Below the pieces are notes generated by a model. It searched no databases, was not told where the DNA came from, and saw nothing but the letters and a program-made list of their open reading frames with translations. A stretch of DNA of 19,717 bases from DATCYZ01 sp036526195 (GTDB lineage Bacteria; Pseudomonadota; Gammaproteobacteria; Burkholderiales; SG8-39): positions 1-19,717 of the forward strand of contig DATCYZ010000109.1 in NCBI GenBank assembly GCA_036526195.1, given 5' to 3'. The translations under genes and the position numbers were made by a program. Positions 7,658-15,759 of the stretch are shown here, piece by piece; within the stretch, counting starts at the first letter, position 1; every line of letters begins with the position of its first letter.

Positions 7658-8500
7658 TCAGTGCCCCGGCGCGGGGGAGAACGCCCGCCATACGGGATCC
7701 AGGCGGGCGTCGAGCGCGGCCACGCCCCCGAGTTCGGCGCCTTCCCCGGGCGCATGAAAATCCGAACCGCGCGAAGCGCGCCAGCCGCCATGCAGCGCGA
7801 CCGCCGTCCAGGACGCGGCCTCGCCTTCGCTGTGGCTGCCCGAGACCACCTCCAGCCCGCTGCCGCCCACCGCGCGGAATTCGGCAAGCAGGCCTTCAAG
7901 CGCGCCTGCGCTCAAGGCATAACGACCGGGATGGGCGAGCACCGCCTGTCCGCCCGCACCGCAGATCCAGCCAGTGGCCGCTTGCAGCGTGGACCAGCGG
8001 TGCTCCACGTAGCCCGGCTTGCCGGACACGAGGTACGCGCGAAACGCCGCGCGCATGTCGCTGACCTTCCCGGTCGCCACCAGGTGGCGCGCGAAATGCG
8101 TCCGGCTGAGCATCGCGGGGTTCTTCGCATGGCCGAGGGCCCCCTCGAGCGCATCCGGGATCCCCGCCTCGGCGAGCGATTCCGCCATGCCGCGCGCGCG
8201 CTCGAGCCGGCCGGCCTGCACCGTGTCCAGCCCGGCGCGCAGCGCGGCGTTGCCCGGGTCGATGCCCAGACCGAGCACATGCAGGGTCCGGCCGCGCCAG
8301 GTGACCGAGATCTCGACGCCATCCACCAGCCGAAGTGCGGTGGGCGCGGCCGCGGCACGCGCTTCTTCCAGTCCGGACACCGTATCGTGGTCGGTGAGCG
8401 CGAGCACGTCCACGCCATGAAGGCAGGCGCGCGCCACCAGCGCCGCCGGCGCAAGCAGGCCGTCGGAGCGGTCCGAGTGGCAGTGCAGGTCGACGTTCAT
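7658..8500 (-). CDS. rnm: PHP-domain phosphoesterase, RNase AM / 3',5'-nucleoside bisphosphate phosphatase type
   Basis: The 280-residue protein is a polymerase-and-histidinol-phosphatase (PHP) domain metallo-phosphoesterase. Expected metal ligands are visible: H6 and H8 (DLHCHSDRSDG), D10, the TDHDT motif (36-40), E63 (VDGVEIS), H190 (LAHPGRY) and the C-terminal SDFH motif (D247, H249). Its closest named relatives are E. coli Rnm (formerly TrpH/YciV), which trims 5' ends of rRNA, and the Chromobacterium 3',5'-nucleoside bisphosphate phosphatase, which hydrolyses pAp-like substrates. Pairing with a YciO gene also occurs in enterobacteria, which supports this subfamily. It starts with ATG overlapping the stop of the upstream hydrolase (ATGA). 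Confidence 0.9.
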   Translation of the reverse strand: MNVDLHCHSDRSDGLLAPAALVARACLHGVDVLALTDHDTVSGLEEARAAAAPTALRLVDGVEISVTWRGRTLHVLGLGIDPGNAALRAGLDTVQAGRLERARGMAESLAEAGIPDALEGALGHAKNPAMLSRTHFARHLVATGKVSDMRAAFRAYLVSGKPGYVEHRWSTLQAATGWICGAGGQAVLAHPGRYALSAGALEGLLAEFRAVGGSGLEVVSGSHSEGEAASWTAVALHGGWRASRGSDFHAPGEGAELGGVAALDARLDPVWRAFSPAPGH

Positions 8501-9372
8501 GCCGGCGCCTGCAGGAAGTCCTCGATCAGCCGCGCAAGCGCTTCCGGCTGGTCGTGATGCATCATGTGCCCCGCCTCCGGCAAGGTGACATGGCGCAGCG
8601 ACGCAAAGCTCGCGCGCCGTTCGGCATGGCTCTCCGGCGTGATGCCGGAGCGTCGCAGCAGGTCGGTCTCGGCGGCGTCCACCCAGAGCACGGGCGCGCG
8701 CACTTCGCGCCAGCAGGCGCGCGCCTCCTCGTAGCGATACAGCAGCGGGTTGACGATCTTGTGCGCCGGATCGCCACGCAGCACCACGCCACCCTGCGGC
8801 AGTTCGCGCCCCCAGTGCTGCGCGAGGAATTCCGCGCGCGCGCGCGTCAGGCGCGCATTGCCCTTCTGCAAACGATCGGCAAGCGCGGCAAAGCTCTCAT
8901 AGGGCCGCAGGCCGGGCGCCTTGCGCAATTCGTCGAGCCAGCGGGCGTAACGCGTAGGTGCCTGCTCCGGCGAGGTGGCCGCCATGCCGACGCCCTCGAG
9001 ATTCACCAGGCGCGCGACCCGCGCCGGCCGGATCCCCGCGTAGAGCGCCGCGACATTGCCGCCCAGGCTGTGCGCGACGAGATTCACCGGCGAATCCGGC
9101 TGGATATGCTCGAGCAGCGCGTCCAGGTCACCGACGTAATCCGGAAACCAGTAGCAGTCCGACTTGCCCCATTCGGTCAGCCCGTAGCCGCGCCAGTCCG
9201 GCGCAAAGACGTCCCAGTCCGGGGCGAGCGCATCGACCAGGAACTGGAAGGACGCCGACACGTCCATCCAGCCGTGCAGCAGCACCAGGCGGCGCGCGGG
9301 ATCGCCCGGCCAGCGGCGCACGTGGTAGCGCAGGTGGCGGATCTGGAGGTTCAGCGATTCACTTGTGCGCAT
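8497..9372 (-). CDS. Alpha/beta-fold hydrolase
   Basis: The 291-residue protein is an alpha/beta hydrolase of unknown substrate. The oxyanion-hole segment LLHGWMDVS is at about 31-39 and the nucleophile is S102 in VAHSLGGN. The acid is probably the Asp in VLWVDAAETD, and the catalytic His is in EAGHMMHHDQPE near the C-terminus. There is no signal peptide, so it should be cytoplasmic. The chosen start, ATG 9372, gives MRTSESLNLQIRHLRYHV. The frame is open upstream, but that sequence belongs to the antisense of dadA and its spacer. The stop overlaps the start of the PHP gene (ATGA). Genes of this kind sit beside the PHP/YciO pair in related bacteria, but function is not known from context. Confidence 0.9.
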   Translation of the reverse strand: MRTSESLNLQIRHLRYHVRRWPGDPARRLVLLHGWMDVSASFQFLVDALAPDWDVFAPDWRGYGLTEWGKSDCYWFPDYVGDLDALLEHIQPDSPVNLVAHSLGGNVAALYAGIRPARVARLVNLEGVGMAATSPEQAPTRYARWLDELRKAPGLRPYESFAALADRLQKGNARLTRARAEFLAQHWGRELPQGGVVLRGDPAHKIVNPLLYRYEEARACWREVRAPVLWVDAAETDLLRRSGITPESHAERRASFASLRHVTLPEAGHMMHHDQPEALARLIEDFLQAPA

Positions 9373-9390
9373 GCGCGCCCGCACTCCGGG

Positions 9391-9413
9391 AAAAACGGGC
9401 GATGGTAACCCGT
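9391..9413 (-). terminator. Weak terminator-like hairpin after dadA
   Basis: On the minus strand ACGGG and CCCGT form a 5-bp stem with a 9-base loop, followed by a run of five T. The structure sits between the dadA stop (9444) and the hydrolase start (9372), so it may partly separate dadA from the downstream genes. The stem is short and the loop is long, so efficiency is doubtful. Confidence 0.35.
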
Positions 9414-9443
9414 CGGCGGCGCCGGCCCGGACGAATCCCCGCG

Positions 9444-10688
9444 TCAGGCAAAGGGATAGTCGACCGTGGGGCGCTCGCCGTCGATCAGGTCTGCGAGCGC
9501 GAACGCCGAACCGCAGGCCAACGTCCAGCCCAGCGTGCCGTGGCCGGTGTTCAGCCACAGTCCGGGAATCCGCGTGCGTCCGATGAGCGGCGCGTTCGAC
9601 GGCGTTGCGGGGCGCAGTCCCGCCCAGTGCACGGCCTCTCCGGTTTGCGCCAGCGCAGGGAAGAACGCGCAGACCCGCGCCCGGATCGCATCGCAACGCG
9701 CCGCATCGACGTCCGTGTCCCAGCCTGCGAGTTCGGCCGTGCCCGCGGCGCGCAGGCGATCGCCAAAGCGCGAGATCACGATCTTGTGCGATTCATCCGA
9801 CAGGCTCATGGTCGGGGCCGCGTCTCGCGCGGTGCCGGACAACGGCAGGGTCACCGAATAGCCCTTCAGCGGATAGACCGGAATCCGGATCCCGAGCGGC
9901 GCAAGCATCGGCGCGCTGAAACTTCCCAACGCCACAACCCAGGCCTCCGCCTGCACGACTTCGCCGTTGCGCAGGCGGCCCGCGACGGTGCCTTGCGATG
10001 AAACTTCCAAAGCGGCAAGTTCAGCGTCATAGCGGAAGACCACGCCCTGCGCGGCGGCCCGCTGCGCCAGCCCCTGCGTGAACAGGTGCGCATCGCCCGA
10101 AACATCCCGCGGCGTATGGATGCCGCCGGCGATCGGCGTGCGCGACGCCGCAAGCGCCGGTTCCAGCGCCAGGCATTCCGCCCGCGACATCACCTCGCGC
10201 TCGATGCCGAAGGCCCGCATCGCTTCGGCGTGACGCGCCTGCGTCTCGAAGCTCGCCGGCGTCGCGCACAGGTGCAGGATGCCGCGCGCGAGGCGCGCGT
10301 ACTCGATGCCGGTCTCCGCGGTCAGCGCTTCCAGCCGATCGCGGCTGTACGCCGCCAGCGCCGCCAGCGTGCGGGTGGTGCGCGCATGCCGCCCCGGCAG
10401 ACACTCGCGCAGGAAACCGAGCGCCCAGCGCCATTGCGCCGGGTCGGCGCGCAGGCGCACCCGCAGCGGCGCCGATTCCCGCCCCATCCATGCGAGCACC
10501 CTGCCCAGGACGGCAGGATGCGCCCAGGGCTCCGCATGGCCGGCGGCGACCTGTCCGCCGTTGCCGAAGGAGGTCTCCATCCCGGCGGCGGCGCGTCGCT
10601 CGATGACCGTCACCGAATGCCCCGCCTTCGCCAGCGCCCAGGCCGAGGTGACGCCGATCACGCCCGCGCCGAGAACGATGATTCGCAT
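9444..10688 (-). CDS. dadA: D-amino-acid dehydrogenase (small subunit type)
   Basis: DadA is a membrane-associated flavoenzyme that oxidises D-amino acids (D-alanine best known) to 2-oxo acids and passes electrons to the respiratory chain. The 414-residue protein begins with the FAD-binding Rossmann motif MRIIVLGAGVIG and the dinucleotide-fold end VTVIERR. It continues with ETSFGNGGQVAAGHAEPWAHP, the DadA-type substrate-region signature, and VYPLKGYSVTLPL. It ends with GLRPATPSNAPLIGRT and LNTGHGTLGWTLACGS, typical of the DAO/DadA family. Length is near E. coli DadA (432). No alanine racemase gene (dadX) is adjacent. It faces away from the carbonic-anhydrase-like gene across a 43-base spacer, and may be the first gene of the minus-strand run. 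Confidence 0.92.
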   Translation of the reverse strand: MRIIVLGAGVIGVTSAWALAKAGHSVTVIERRAAAGMETSFGNGGQVAAGHAEPWAHPAVLGRVLAWMGRESAPLRVRLRADPAQWRWALGFLRECLPGRHARTTRTLAALAAYSRDRLEALTAETGIEYARLARGILHLCATPASFETQARHAEAMRAFGIEREVMSRAECLALEPALAASRTPIAGGIHTPRDVSGDAHLFTQGLAQRAAAQGVVFRYDAELAALEVSSQGTVAGRLRNGEVVQAEAWVVALGSFSAPMLAPLGIRIPVYPLKGYSVTLPLSGTARDAAPTMSLSDESHKIVISRFGDRLRAAGTAELAGWDTDVDAARCDAIRARVCAFFPALAQTGEAVHWAGLRPATPSNAPLIGRTRIPGLWLNTGHGTLGWTLACGSAFALADLIDGERPTVDYPFA

Positions 10689-10693
10689 GCCGC

Positions 10694-10699
10694 TATTAT
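10694..10699 (+). promoter_or_regulatory. -10-like box in the divergent spacer upstream of the carbonic-anhydrase-like gene
   Basis: TATTAT matches five of six bases of the sigma-70 -10 consensus, in a 43-base spacer between divergent genes. It would start transcription about 25 bases before the ATG at 10732. The -35 position carries no recognisable hexamer. The same AT-rich patch reads CATAAT on the minus strand, and could drive dadA with a near-leaderless transcript. Confidence 0.35.
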
Positions 10700-10731
10700 G
10701 CTGGCCACCGGAACCGCACAGGACAACCCCG

Positions 10732-11277
10732 ATGCCCCTTTATTCGCTAGGCGAACGACGCGTGGAACTGCGCGGCGCGCACCATTACATCGCCCACGAC
10801 GCCACGCTGGTCGGCTCGATCGTGCTGGAAGACAACGTCAACGTCTGGTTCAACGTCGTCATGCGCGCCGACAACGACACCATCCACATCGGCGAGGGCT
10901 GCAACATCCAGGACGGCTCGGTGCTGCACGTCGATCCCGGCTTTCCGATGAAGCTGGAACGGCGCGTGTCGATCGGCCACAAGGTGATGCTGCACGGCTG
11001 CAGCATCGGCGAAGGCACCCTGATCGGCATCAACAGCGTGATCCTGAACGGCGCGAAGATCGGCAAGGGCACGCTGATCGGCGCCAACACCCTGATTGCC
11101 GAAGGCAAGGAGATCCCGGACGGCGTGCTGGTGGTCGGCTCCCCGGGCAAGGTGGTGCGGGAACTGAAGCCGGAAGAAAGCGCGCGCCTGCTGAAGATCG
11201 CCGAAGGCTACGTCGAACGCAGCAAGCTGTTCCGCACCACCCTCAAACCCCAACCCTTCCCCGAGTCCGCCAAGTAA
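10732..11277 (+). CDS. Gamma-class carbonic-anhydrase-like hexapeptide-repeat protein
   Basis: The 181-residue protein is a left-handed beta-helix of the gamma carbonic anhydrase/YrdA/PaaY group. Hexapeptide repeats (I-G-x-G-x-x pattern) run from about residue 25 to 140: IHIGEGCNIQDGSVLHV, IGHKVMLHGCSIGEGTLIGINSVIL, and IGKGTLIGANTLI. The three zinc-ligand histidines expected for a functional gamma site are present (H66, H83, H88). R45, D47 (RADN) and Q60 are also kept. Carbonic anhydrase activity is therefore possible, but many family members have no proven activity. The C-terminus ends in a helix (ESARLLKIAEGYVERSKLF). AGGA lies 8-9 bases before the ATG. The gene is alone on this strand and converges with the SDR gene. 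Confidence 0.92.
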   Translation: MPLYSLGERRVELRGAHHYIAHDATLVGSIVLEDNVNVWFNVVMRADNDTIHIGEGCNIQDGSVLHVDPGFPMKLERRVSIGHKVMLHGCSIGEGTLIGINSVILNGAKIGKGTLIGANTLIAEGKEIPDGVLVVGSPGKVVRELKPEESARLLKIAEGYVERSKLFRTTLKPQPFPESAK

Positions 11278-11325
11278 CGCGACCTGACGCCAAAGCAACC
11301 GTGGGTTCTGAAGCCAGGGGGTTAC

Positions 11326-11344
11326 GGGGGGCAGCATGCCCCCT
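11326..11344. terminator. GC-rich hairpin between convergent genes
   Basis: GGGGGCA and TGCCCCC form a 7-bp stem, with one more G-T pair, around a 3-base loop. It lies in the 94-base spacer between the convergent carbonic-anhydrase-like and SDR genes. It could end transcription from either side. There is no immediate T tract on either strand; the nearest run (TTTTT, plus strand) is about 16 bases beyond the stem. Any termination may need Rho. Confidence 0.35.
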
Positions 11345-11371
11345 GTTCCGAGCTTGCCGCTTTTTCGGGGT

Positions 11372-12139
11372 TTACTTCGGCGCCATCCGGATCGCGCCGT
11401 CGAGCCTTATCGTTTCGCCGTTCAACATCTCGTTCTCGATGATGCTGCGCGCGAGTTGCGCGTACTCGTGCGGCCGGCCGAGACGCGAGGGGAACGGCAC
11501 CTGCTTGCCGAGTGAGTCCTGGGCTTCCTTGGGCAGGCCGAGCAGCATCGGCGTCTCAAAGATGCCCGGCGCGATGGTGCAGACACGGATGCCGATGCGC
11601 GACAGGTCGCGCGCCACCGGCAGCGTCATGCCGACCACGGCGCCCTTGGACGCGGCGTAGGCCGCCTGCCCGATCTGCCCGTCGTAGGCCGCCACCGAGG
11701 CGGTGTTCACGATCACGCCGCGCTCGCCGGCCGCGTTCGGTCCGGCCTTCGCCATTTCGAAGGCAGCCAGCCGGATCATGTTGAAGGTTCCGATCAGGTT
11801 GACGCCGATCACCTTGGTGAAACGGCCGAGGTCGTGCGGCGCCTCCTTGCCGAGCGTGCGCTCGGCGATCGCGATGCCGGCGCAGTTGATCAGCACGTGG
11901 ATGCCGTCGAAGGTCTTGACGGTGAGGTCCACCGCCGCCTTGCCGTCGGCCTCGGAGGTGACGTCGGTGCGGATGAAGCGCGCATTGGCGCCGAGTTCCT
12001 TCGCGAACTTCTCGCCCGCCTCCGCCTGCATGTCGGCAAGCACCACCTTGCCGCCGTTGTCGATGGCCATGCGCGCGGTGGCCGCGCCGAGGCCCGAAGC
12101 ACCGCCGGTGACGAGAAACACACTGTCCTTGATCTGCAT
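11372..12139 (-). CDS. Short-chain dehydrogenase, 3-hydroxyacyl-CoA dehydrogenase type 2 (HSD10)-like
   Basis: The 255-residue protein is a classical SDR. It has the NAD-binding motif TGGASGLG (11-18), D36 at the end of beta-2 (favouring NAD over NADP), NCAG (85-88) and the catalytic triad S148, Y161, K165 (YAASK). The sequence VNLIGTFNMIRLAA, then GERGVIVNTASVAAYDGQIGQ, and the C-terminal FPSRLGRPHEYAQLARSIIEN are characteristic of the HSD17B10/type-2 3-hydroxyacyl-CoA dehydrogenase group, which acts in fatty-acid and branched-chain acyl-CoA oxidation. The physiological substrate here is unknown. ATG 12139 has AGGAG 7-8 bases upstream. It is transcribed away from the fused flavoprotein gene across a 127-base spacer. 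Confidence 0.93.
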   Translation of the reverse strand: MQIKDSVFLVTGGASGLGAATARMAIDNGGKVVLADMQAEAGEKFAKELGANARFIRTDVTSEADGKAAVDLTVKTFDGIHVLINCAGIAIAERTLGKEAPHDLGRFTKVIGVNLIGTFNMIRLAAFEMAKAGPNAAGERGVIVNTASVAAYDGQIGQAAYAASKGAVVGMTLPVARDLSRIGIRVCTIAPGIFETPMLLGLPKEAQDSLGKQVPFPSRLGRPHEYAQLARSIIENEMLNGETIRLDGAIRMAPK

Positions 12140-12218
12140 TGATGACTCCTGCGTCGAAAGTTGCCGGATGGTAGGGCGAGGCGCGTGCCGCCGCAAGCGT
12201 CGGCCGGGAGCGCTACCG

Positions 12219-12224
12219 TATAAT
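12219..12224 (+). promoter_or_regulatory. Perfect TATAAT -10 box upstream of the fused flavoprotein gene
   Basis: A perfect TATAAT stands in the 127-base spacer between the divergent SDR and flavoprotein genes. Transcription would start near 12231, leaving a leader of about 36 bases before the ATG at 12267. No clear -35 hexamer is found 16-18 bases upstream, so an activator may be required. Confidence 0.6.
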
Positions 12225-12231
12225 CGCGTTG

Positions 12232-12246
12232 GTTTGGCCCCCAAAC
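12232..12246. repeat. Perfect inverted repeat at the predicted transcription start
   Basis: GTTTGG, a 3-base CCC spacer and CCAAAC form a perfect 6-bp inverted repeat just after the TATAAT box. The position overlaps the expected start site of the flavoprotein transcript. It could be a repressor operator or a short leader hairpin; the sequence does not decide between them. Confidence 0.5.
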
Positions 12247-12266
12247 AATCTTCCGAGCGCCCCGCC

Positions 12267-15200
12267 ATGCTGCGCCTCGCCCACGGCTTCACCTTCGACG
12301 ACCTTTACGCGCAGCCGGGACTCGAGAAACTCGATGCCCGCTTCCTCGCCTTCCTCGCCGAGGGCGATGCGGCGCTGGCCGCGCGGCTCGCCGCGGCGCG
12401 CGCCACGCCCGAGGCGCTGGCGAAGAAGGACGAGGCCGACCTGCTGCTGGCGATCGCGCCCCACCTCGAGGACTTCCTCGCGCAACTCTTCGGCATCCAG
12501 GCCGAAGCGCAGTCGCTCGCCGCCGCGCACGACGCGCTCGCCCCCCTGTACTCGGTCAAGCGCCTGTTCGTGCAGCGCCGCGCGATCGCCCGCGTCAAGC
12601 CCGAGGCCGCCGCCGCGCTGGACGGGGCGGCACTGGAGGCCGCGCTGGCGGCACGCTTCGGCGAACCGTTCAGCGAGCTCGCGTTCGCGCGCCACGTCAC
12701 CGACTGGCAGAAGGACGAGGCGGCGAACGCCGCCGCGCTCGAAGAGGCCGTCAACTACGCCGCCTGGTCCGCGCAGACCCCGGCGGGTCGCGAACGCCAT
12801 CGCGCCGGCCTGCTCTTCAAGGCGCCGCGCAAGCTCGACTTCATGAAGCTGGTTCCGGTGCACACCGTCACGCATGACGGCGCGCAGCGGCACACCCTGG
12901 CCCCGGAGCACCTGCGCCGGCGCGAGGGCTTCGCGCTCACCGACCCCGGCACCGACCTCGCCGGCGCGCTCGACGAGGCGAACTACTGCATCTGGTGCCA
13001 CGAGCAGGGCAAGGATTCCTGCTCCAAGGGCCTGCGCGAGAAGGCGCCCGCCGGCGGCTATCGCAAGACCCAGTTCGGCGTGCCGCTCGCCGGCTGCCCG
13101 CTGGAGGAGCGCATCTCGGAGTTCCAGCTGGCCAAGTCGCGCGCCCAGCCGCTCGCGGCGCTTGCCATCATCTGCATCGACAACCTGATGGTGGCGGCCA
13201 CCGGTCACCGCATCTGCAACGACTGCATGAAGTCCTGCATCTACCAGAAGCAGGATCCGGTCAACATCCCGCAGGCCGAGACGCGCACCCTGAAGGACGT
13301 GCTCGAACTGCCCTGGGGCTTCGAGATCTACTCGCTGCTCTCGCGCTGGAACCCGCTCAACCTGCGCCGCCCGGTGCCGCGCCCGGCGAGCGGGCATCGC
13401 GTGCTGCTGGTCGGCCTCGGCCCGGCAGGCTTCACCCTGGCCGCCCACCTGATGAACGACGGCCACACCGTGGTCGGCATCGACGGCCTGAAGATCGAGC
13501 CGCTGCCCCCGGCACTGTGCGGCGTCGACGCGCAGGGCCGGCGCGCCGCCTTCGAGCCGGTGCGCGACGTGCGCAGCCTGTATGAACCGCTCGAGGCCCG
13601 CGCCATGGCGGGCTTCGGCGGCGTCGCGGAGTACGGCATCACGGTGCGCTGGAACAAGAACTTCCTCAAGGTGGTGCGCCTGCTGCTCGAGCGGCGCGCG
13701 CAGTTCGCGATGTTCGGCGGCGTGCGCTTCGGCGGCACGCTGACCCTCGATGACGCCTGGTCCATGGGCTTCGACCACGTGGCGCTGTGCATCGGCGCGG
13801 GCAAGCCGACGGTGCTCGACATCCCCAACGGCCTCGCGCGCGGCGTGCGCGCGGCGTCGGACTTTCTCATGGCGCTGCAACTCACCGGGGCGGCGAAGGC
13901 GGATTCGATCGCCAACATGCAACTGCGCCTGCCGGTGGTGGTGATTGGCGGCGGCCTGACGGCGATCGACACCGCCACCGAGTCGCTTGCGTACTACCTG
14001 GTGCAGGTCGAGAAATTCCTCACCCGCTACGAGGCCCTCGCCGCGGCCTCGGATGAAGACGCGGTGCGCGAGACCTGGGACGACCAGGAACGCGAGATCG
14101 CCGAGGAATGGCTCGCCCACGCGCGCGCGATCCGCGCCGAACGCACCGCCGCCGCCCGCGAATCGCGGCCGGCGCGCATCATCGAACTGCTGCAAGGCTG
14201 GGGCGGGGTCACCATCGCCTACCGCCGGCGCATGGTCGACAGCCCGTCCTACACGCTGAACCACGAGGAGATCGAGAAGGCTCTCGAGGAAGGCATCGCC
14301 TTCGAAGAGGGCCTGACGCCGCTGGCGGTCGACGTCGACAACTACTTCGCCACCCGCGGCGTGCGCTTTCGCACCGCCGCGGGCGACGAGACCTGGCGCC
14401 CGGCGCACACCGTGTTCGTCGCCGCGGGCACCCAGCCGAACACCGTGCTCGCGCGCGAGGACGCGGCGCACTTCACGCTGGACGGCAAGTACTTCGCCGC
14501 CTGCGACGAGGACGGCAAGCCGGTGAAGCCGCAACCCTCGACCTCCAAGCCCGAGACGCCGAACGTGCTGCTCTCGAAACAGGCCGACGGGCGTTTCGTC
14601 AGCTACTTCGGCGACGTGCACCCGTCGTACTTCGGCAACGTGGTGAAGGCCATGGGCTCGGCCAAGCAGGGCTACCCGGCCATCAGCCGCGTGCTGGCCG
14701 GCCGCGCGCCCGCCTCGGCCTCGGGCGACGCGCCGTTCCTCGCCGGGCTGAACGAGGCGCTGCGCGCCTCGGTGCACGCGGTCAACCGCCTGACGCCGAC
14801 CATCGTCGAGGTGGTGGTGCGCGCCCCGCTCGCCGCCCGGAAGTTCCTCCCCGGGCAGTTCTACCGCCTGCAGAACTTCGAGGCCCTCGCGCCGCTCGCC
14901 CACGGCACCCGCTTGCAGATGGAAGGCCTGGCCCTCACCGGCGCCTGGGTGGACCGCGAAGCGGGCCTGGTCTCGACCATCGTGCTGGAGATGGGCGGCT
15001 CGAGCGACCTGTGCGCCCTGCTGCGCCCCGGCGAGCCGGTGATCCTGATGGGCCCGACCGGCACGCCGACCGAGACGCCCGCCGGGGAAACCGTGCTGCT
15101 TGCCGGCGGCGGCCTCGGCAACGCGGTGCTGTTCTCCATCGGGCAGGCGCTGCGCGCCGCGGGCTCGAAGGTGCTCTATTTCGCCGGCTACAAGAAGGTG

Positions 15201-15740
15201 ATCGACCGCTACAAGGTCGAGGAAATCGAAAAGGCGGCCGATGTCGTCGTCTGGTGCTGCGACGAGGCCCCGGGCTTCGCGCCGACCCGCGCGCAGGACC
15301 GCGGCTTCCTCGGCAACATCGTGCAAGCCATGGACGGCTACGCCAGCGGCCGCCTCGGCACCCCGGCGATCCCGCTCGAGGCGGTCGATCGCATCGTCGC
15401 CATCGGTTCGGACCGCATGATGGCCGCGGTGGCGCGCGCGCGCCACGACGTGCTCAAGGCGCACCTGAAGGACGCGCACGTCGCCATCGGCTCGATCAAC
15501 TCGCCGATGCAGTGCATGATGAAGGAGATCTGCGCGCAGTGCCTGCAGCCGCAGCACGATCCGAAGACGGGGAAGACGAGCTATGTCTTCTCCTGCTTCA
15601 ACCAGGACCAGGAACTCGACCGCGTCGACTTCGCCGCGCTGAACGAGCGCCTGAAGCAGAATTCGATCGCCGAGAAGCTCACCGCGCGCTGGGTCTCGCA
15701 CTGCCTGCACGCCCCGGACGCGCCGCGCGCGCGCGTCTAG
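12267..15740 (+). CDS. Fused iron-sulfur flavoprotein: GltD/NfnB-like module plus PyrK/NfnA-like ferredoxin-reductase module
   Basis: This 1157-residue protein has four parts. Residues 1-235 are an Ala-rich helical domain I do not recognise. Residues 238-345 carry Cys groups (C241, C244, C252, C277 and C317, C320, C324), placed like the two [4Fe-4S] sites of glutamate synthase small subunit and NfnB. Residues 375-815 are a two-dinucleotide flavoprotein: FAD motif GLGPAG (383-388), NAD(P) motif GGGLTAID (561-568), VTIAYRRRM and VFVAAGTQPNT. Residues 825-1157 resemble the FNR-like electron-transfer subunit of dihydroorotate dehydrogenase (PyrK) and NfnA: PGQFYRLQ, LLAGGGLGNAVLFS (NAD binding) and C1083, C1089, C1092, C1110 for a terminal cluster. 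The layout suggests NAD(P)H and ferredoxin electron exchange, perhaps bifurcating; that is inference. It is cytoplasmic, with no signal or membrane segment. ATG 12267 has only a weak ribosome site. Confidence 0.85.
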   Translation: MLRLAHGFTFDDLYAQPGLEKLDARFLAFLAEGDAALAARLAAARATPEALAKKDEADLLLAIAPHLEDFLAQLFGIQAEAQSLAAAHDALAPLYSVKRLFVQRRAIARVKPEAAAALDGAALEAALAARFGEPFSELAFARHVTDWQKDEAANAAALEEAVNYAAWSAQTPAGRERHRAGLLFKAPRKLDFMKLVPVHTVTHDGAQRHTLAPEHLRRREGFALTDPGTDLAGALDEANYCIWCHEQGKDSCSKGLREKAPAGGYRKTQFGVPLAGCPLEERISEFQLAKSRAQPLAALAIICIDNLMVAATGHRICNDCMKSCIYQKQDPVNIPQAETRTLKDVLELPWGFEIYSLLSRWNPLNLRRPVPRPASGHRVLLVGLGPAGFTLAAHLMNDGHTVVGIDGLKIEPLPPALCGVDAQGRRAAFEPVRDVRSLYEPLEARAMAGFGGVAEYGITVRWNKNFLKVVRLLLERRAQFAMFGGVRFGGTLTLDDAWSMGFDHVALCIGAGKPTVLDIPNGLARGVRAASDFLMALQLTGAAKADSIANMQLRLPVVVIGGGLTAIDTATESLAYYLVQVEKFLTRYEALAAASDEDAVRETWDDQEREIAEEWLAHARAIRAERTAAARESRPARIIELLQGWGGVTIAYRRRMVDSPSYTLNHEEIEKALEEGIAFEEGLTPLAVDVDNYFATRGVRFRTAAGDETWRPAHTVFVAAGTQPNTVLAREDAAHFTLDGKYFAACDEDGKPVKPQPSTSKPETPNVLLSKQADGRFVSYFGDVHPSYFGNVVKAMGSAKQGYPAISRVLAGRAPASASGDAPFLAGLNEALRASVHAVNRLTPTIVEVVVRAPLAARKFLPGQFYRLQNFEALAPLAHGTRLQMEGLALTGAWVDREAGLVSTIVLEMGGSSDLCALLRPGEPVILMGPTGTPTETPAGETVLLAGGGLGNAVLFSIGQALRAAGSKVLYFAGYKKVIDRYKVEEIEKAADVVVWCCDEAPGFAPTRAQDRGFLGNIVQAMDGYASGRLGTPAIPLEAVDRIVAIGSDRMMAAVARARHDVLKAHLKDAHVAIGSINSPMQCMMKEICAQCLQPQHDPKTGKTSYVFSCFNQDQELDRVDFAALNERLKQNSIAEKLTARWVSHCLHAPDAPRARV

Positions 15741-15759
15741 CGCCGCTTCCTGCAATATA

